The translations under genes and the position numbers were made by a program. From JALYLC01 sp035696365 (GTDB lineage Bacteria > Actinomycetota > Thermoleophilia > Gaiellales > JALYLC01): a DNA stretch of 39,026 nucleotides. Within the stretch, counting starts at the first letter, position 1; every line of letters begins with the position of its first letter. Shown here one piece after another: positions 38,005 to 39,026 of the stretch. The notes under the pieces were generated by a model. That model was not told the origin of the DNA, made no database searches, and worked only from the letters and a program-made list of their open reading frames with translations. The stretch spans positions 1-39,026 of the forward strand of contig DASRQS010000013.1 in NCBI GenBank assembly GCA_035696365.1. Reading direction: 5' to 3'.

Positions 38005-39026
38005 GCCGCGGCCTCCTCCCAGTAGGGGCGCGAGAGCCCGCGTCTGGCTGCCACGCGTTGCAGCTCAAGCATCGCCGTATAGGTGGGCAGCACATAGCCG
38101 GTGCCGCCGGCGGCGAGCTCGGCGGTGCGGTCGAGCGCCTCCGCGATGTCGGGAACGACCTCGATGGCTGCCTCGTCGACGCCCGCGTACTTGAGCCGGA
38201 GCGCCGCGTCGGCCGCCCGGGTGCCCGCCGTGACGACGTGGCGCAGGCGCGGCGCGACGACCTCCCAGTCGACGTCCCAGACCCAGGAGACGTCGCGCCC
38301 GTCGGCGATGCGGTCGTTGAGGGCGAAGAGCAGCGTGGCGTCCCCGCCGGGCAGGATGCGCAGCACCTCGTTGGCCCCGGCCGGGTTCTTGATCAGCAGC
38401 AGCACGAGCTCGGCGTCGCCGACGCGCAGGCGCTGGAAGCGCCCGAACGCGCCGCGAAAGCGTGCCAGGCCGTCGGCGATGACCGTCAGCGGCTCGCCCA
38501 GCACGACCGCCAGGCTCGCGGCCGCAAGCGCGTTCTCGACGTTGTAGAGGCCCGGCAGAGCGAGCTCGACACGCACGTGCTCGTTCCCCAGACAGAGGTC
38601 GAAGGCGGTGCCGTCGAGCCCGCGCAGGTTGATCGCGCGGGCGGCGAGATCGAGCGGCGAGCGCACGTTGCCGCAGTTCGGGCAGGCGTAGTCGCTGAGA
38701 TGCCCGATGTAGGCCGCGAGGTAGTCGTAGGCATGCCCGCAGCGCACGCAGAAGCGCGCGTCCGCCGCGTGCGGAGCGACCGCCAGCGCCACCGAGGGGT
38801 CGTCGATGCCGTAGCGCACGAGCGCAGGGTGGCCCTCGGCGATCGACGCCGTGAGCGGGTCGTCGGCACAGACGACGAGCGTGGTCGCGGGAGCGAGACG
38901 CGCGACGAGCTCGCGCCAGCGCGCCGCCACCAGCTCCAGCTCGCCGTAGCGGTCGAGCTGGTCGCGGAAGAGGTTGCCGAGCGCGATCGCGCTCGGGGCG
39001 AGCTGGTCGGCGATGGCGGGCAGCGC
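38001..39026 (-). CDS. murT: Lipid II isoglutaminyl synthase, Mur ligase subunit MurT (5' end missing)
   Basis: MurT is the Mur-ligase-like subunit that activates and amidates D-isoglutamate of lipid II with GatD. The frame is open to the window edge, giving 341 residues; the N terminus with the ATP P-loop lies beyond. The visible part begins in the central domain, with LGNLFRDQLDRYGELE. A MurT-specific Cys4 zinc ribbon follows (FCVRCGHAYDY and YACPNCGNV), then the LPGLYNVENALAAASL motif and a DUF1727-type C-terminal domain (LLLIKNPAGANEVLR, then NDRIADGRDVSWVWDVDWE, divided by short gaps). gatD overlaps its stop. The strand is opposite to the rest of this end of the window. Confidence 0.94.
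   Translation of the reverse strand, partial: ALPAIADQLAPSAIALGNLFRDQLDRYGELELVAARWRELVARLAPATTLVVCADDPLTASIAEGHPALVRYGIDDPSVALAVAPHAADARFCVRCGHAYDYLAAYIGHLSDYACPNCGNVRSPLDLAARAINLRGLDGTAFDLCLGNEHVRVELALPGLYNVENALAAASLAVVLGEPLTVIADGLARFRGAFGRFQRLRVGDAELVLLLIKNPAGANEVLRILPGGDATLLFALNDRIADGRDVSWVWDVDWEVVAPRLRHVVTAGTRAADAALRLKYAGVDEAAIEVVPDIAEALDRTAELAAGGTGYVLPTYTAMLELQRVAARRGLSRPYWEEAAA

Overview
The window is about 39 kb of very GC-rich, densely coding bacterial chromosome. Gene order and content point to an actinobacterium: pnp, an M16 peptidase, dapB, dapA, rnj and ftsK; then rodZ-like, cinA, recA, recX; then miaB, miaA, dapF and hflX; and a murT/gatD pair. RNase Y together with RNase J and a LexA box of the Gram-positive GAAC-N4-GTTC type suggests a deep-branching lineage such as Thermoleophilia (Solirubrobacterales-like) rather than a streptomycete or mycobacterium. 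The taxon is an inference from content, not a database result.

Layout. 1-2512: end of pnp, then an alpha/beta hydrolase and a zinc alcohol dehydrogenase that runs the other way. 2546-7147: the plus-strand chain M16 peptidase-dapB-dapA-rnj, mostly joined by 4-nt GTGA overlaps. 7148-14388: an accessory block bounded by short repeats. It holds a fluoroacetate-dehalogenase-like hydrolase and a leftward run: NAD-synthetase-like PP-loop protein, asparagine-synthetase-like amidotransferase, acyl carrier protein, acyl-CoA ligase, agmatinase-family ureohydrolase. 14389-20913: ftsK, a small membrane protein, rodZ-like, cinA, recA (with LexA box) and recX. 20917-22083: an inverted MFS transporter separating recX from rny. 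22362-27781: rny, then a PfkB-fold protein with a lost catalytic residue, an iron-type alcohol dehydrogenase, a PHP phosphoesterase and an EamA permease. 27793-33048: miaB, miaA, dapE-like, dapF, DapL-like aminotransferase. 33119-35305: hflX, dut, Nudix hydrolase. 35354-39026: a zinc metallopeptidase, a DUF3303-like protein and, on the minus strand, murT-gatD.

Themes. Lysine/diaminopimelate and cell-wall synthesis (dapB, dapA, dapE-like, dapF, DapL-like, murT, gatD, rodZ-like, ftsK); RNA turnover and tRNA modification (PNPase, RNase J, RNase Y, MiaA, MiaB, HflX); DNA repair and nucleotide hygiene (RecA, RecX, CinA, dUTPase, Nudix). The least understood part is the NadE-like/AsnB/ACP/acyl-ligase cassette, which looks like a small pathway that activates and amidates an unknown carboxylate. 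Several ordinary-looking enzymes carry substitutions at key residues: DapF has Ser at the first catalytic Cys position, DapB has Ser beside its catalytic His, the PfkB protein has GAGE instead of GAGD, and the dehalogenase-like hydrolase has Tyr where the second carboxylate-binding Arg is expected.

Many genes start with GTG or TTG. Several have a TANNNT hexamer 6-7 nt before the start codon, suggesting leaderless transcription. No tRNA, rRNA, CRISPR array, transposase gene or phage gene was seen. No gene-free stretch exceeds 300 bases.
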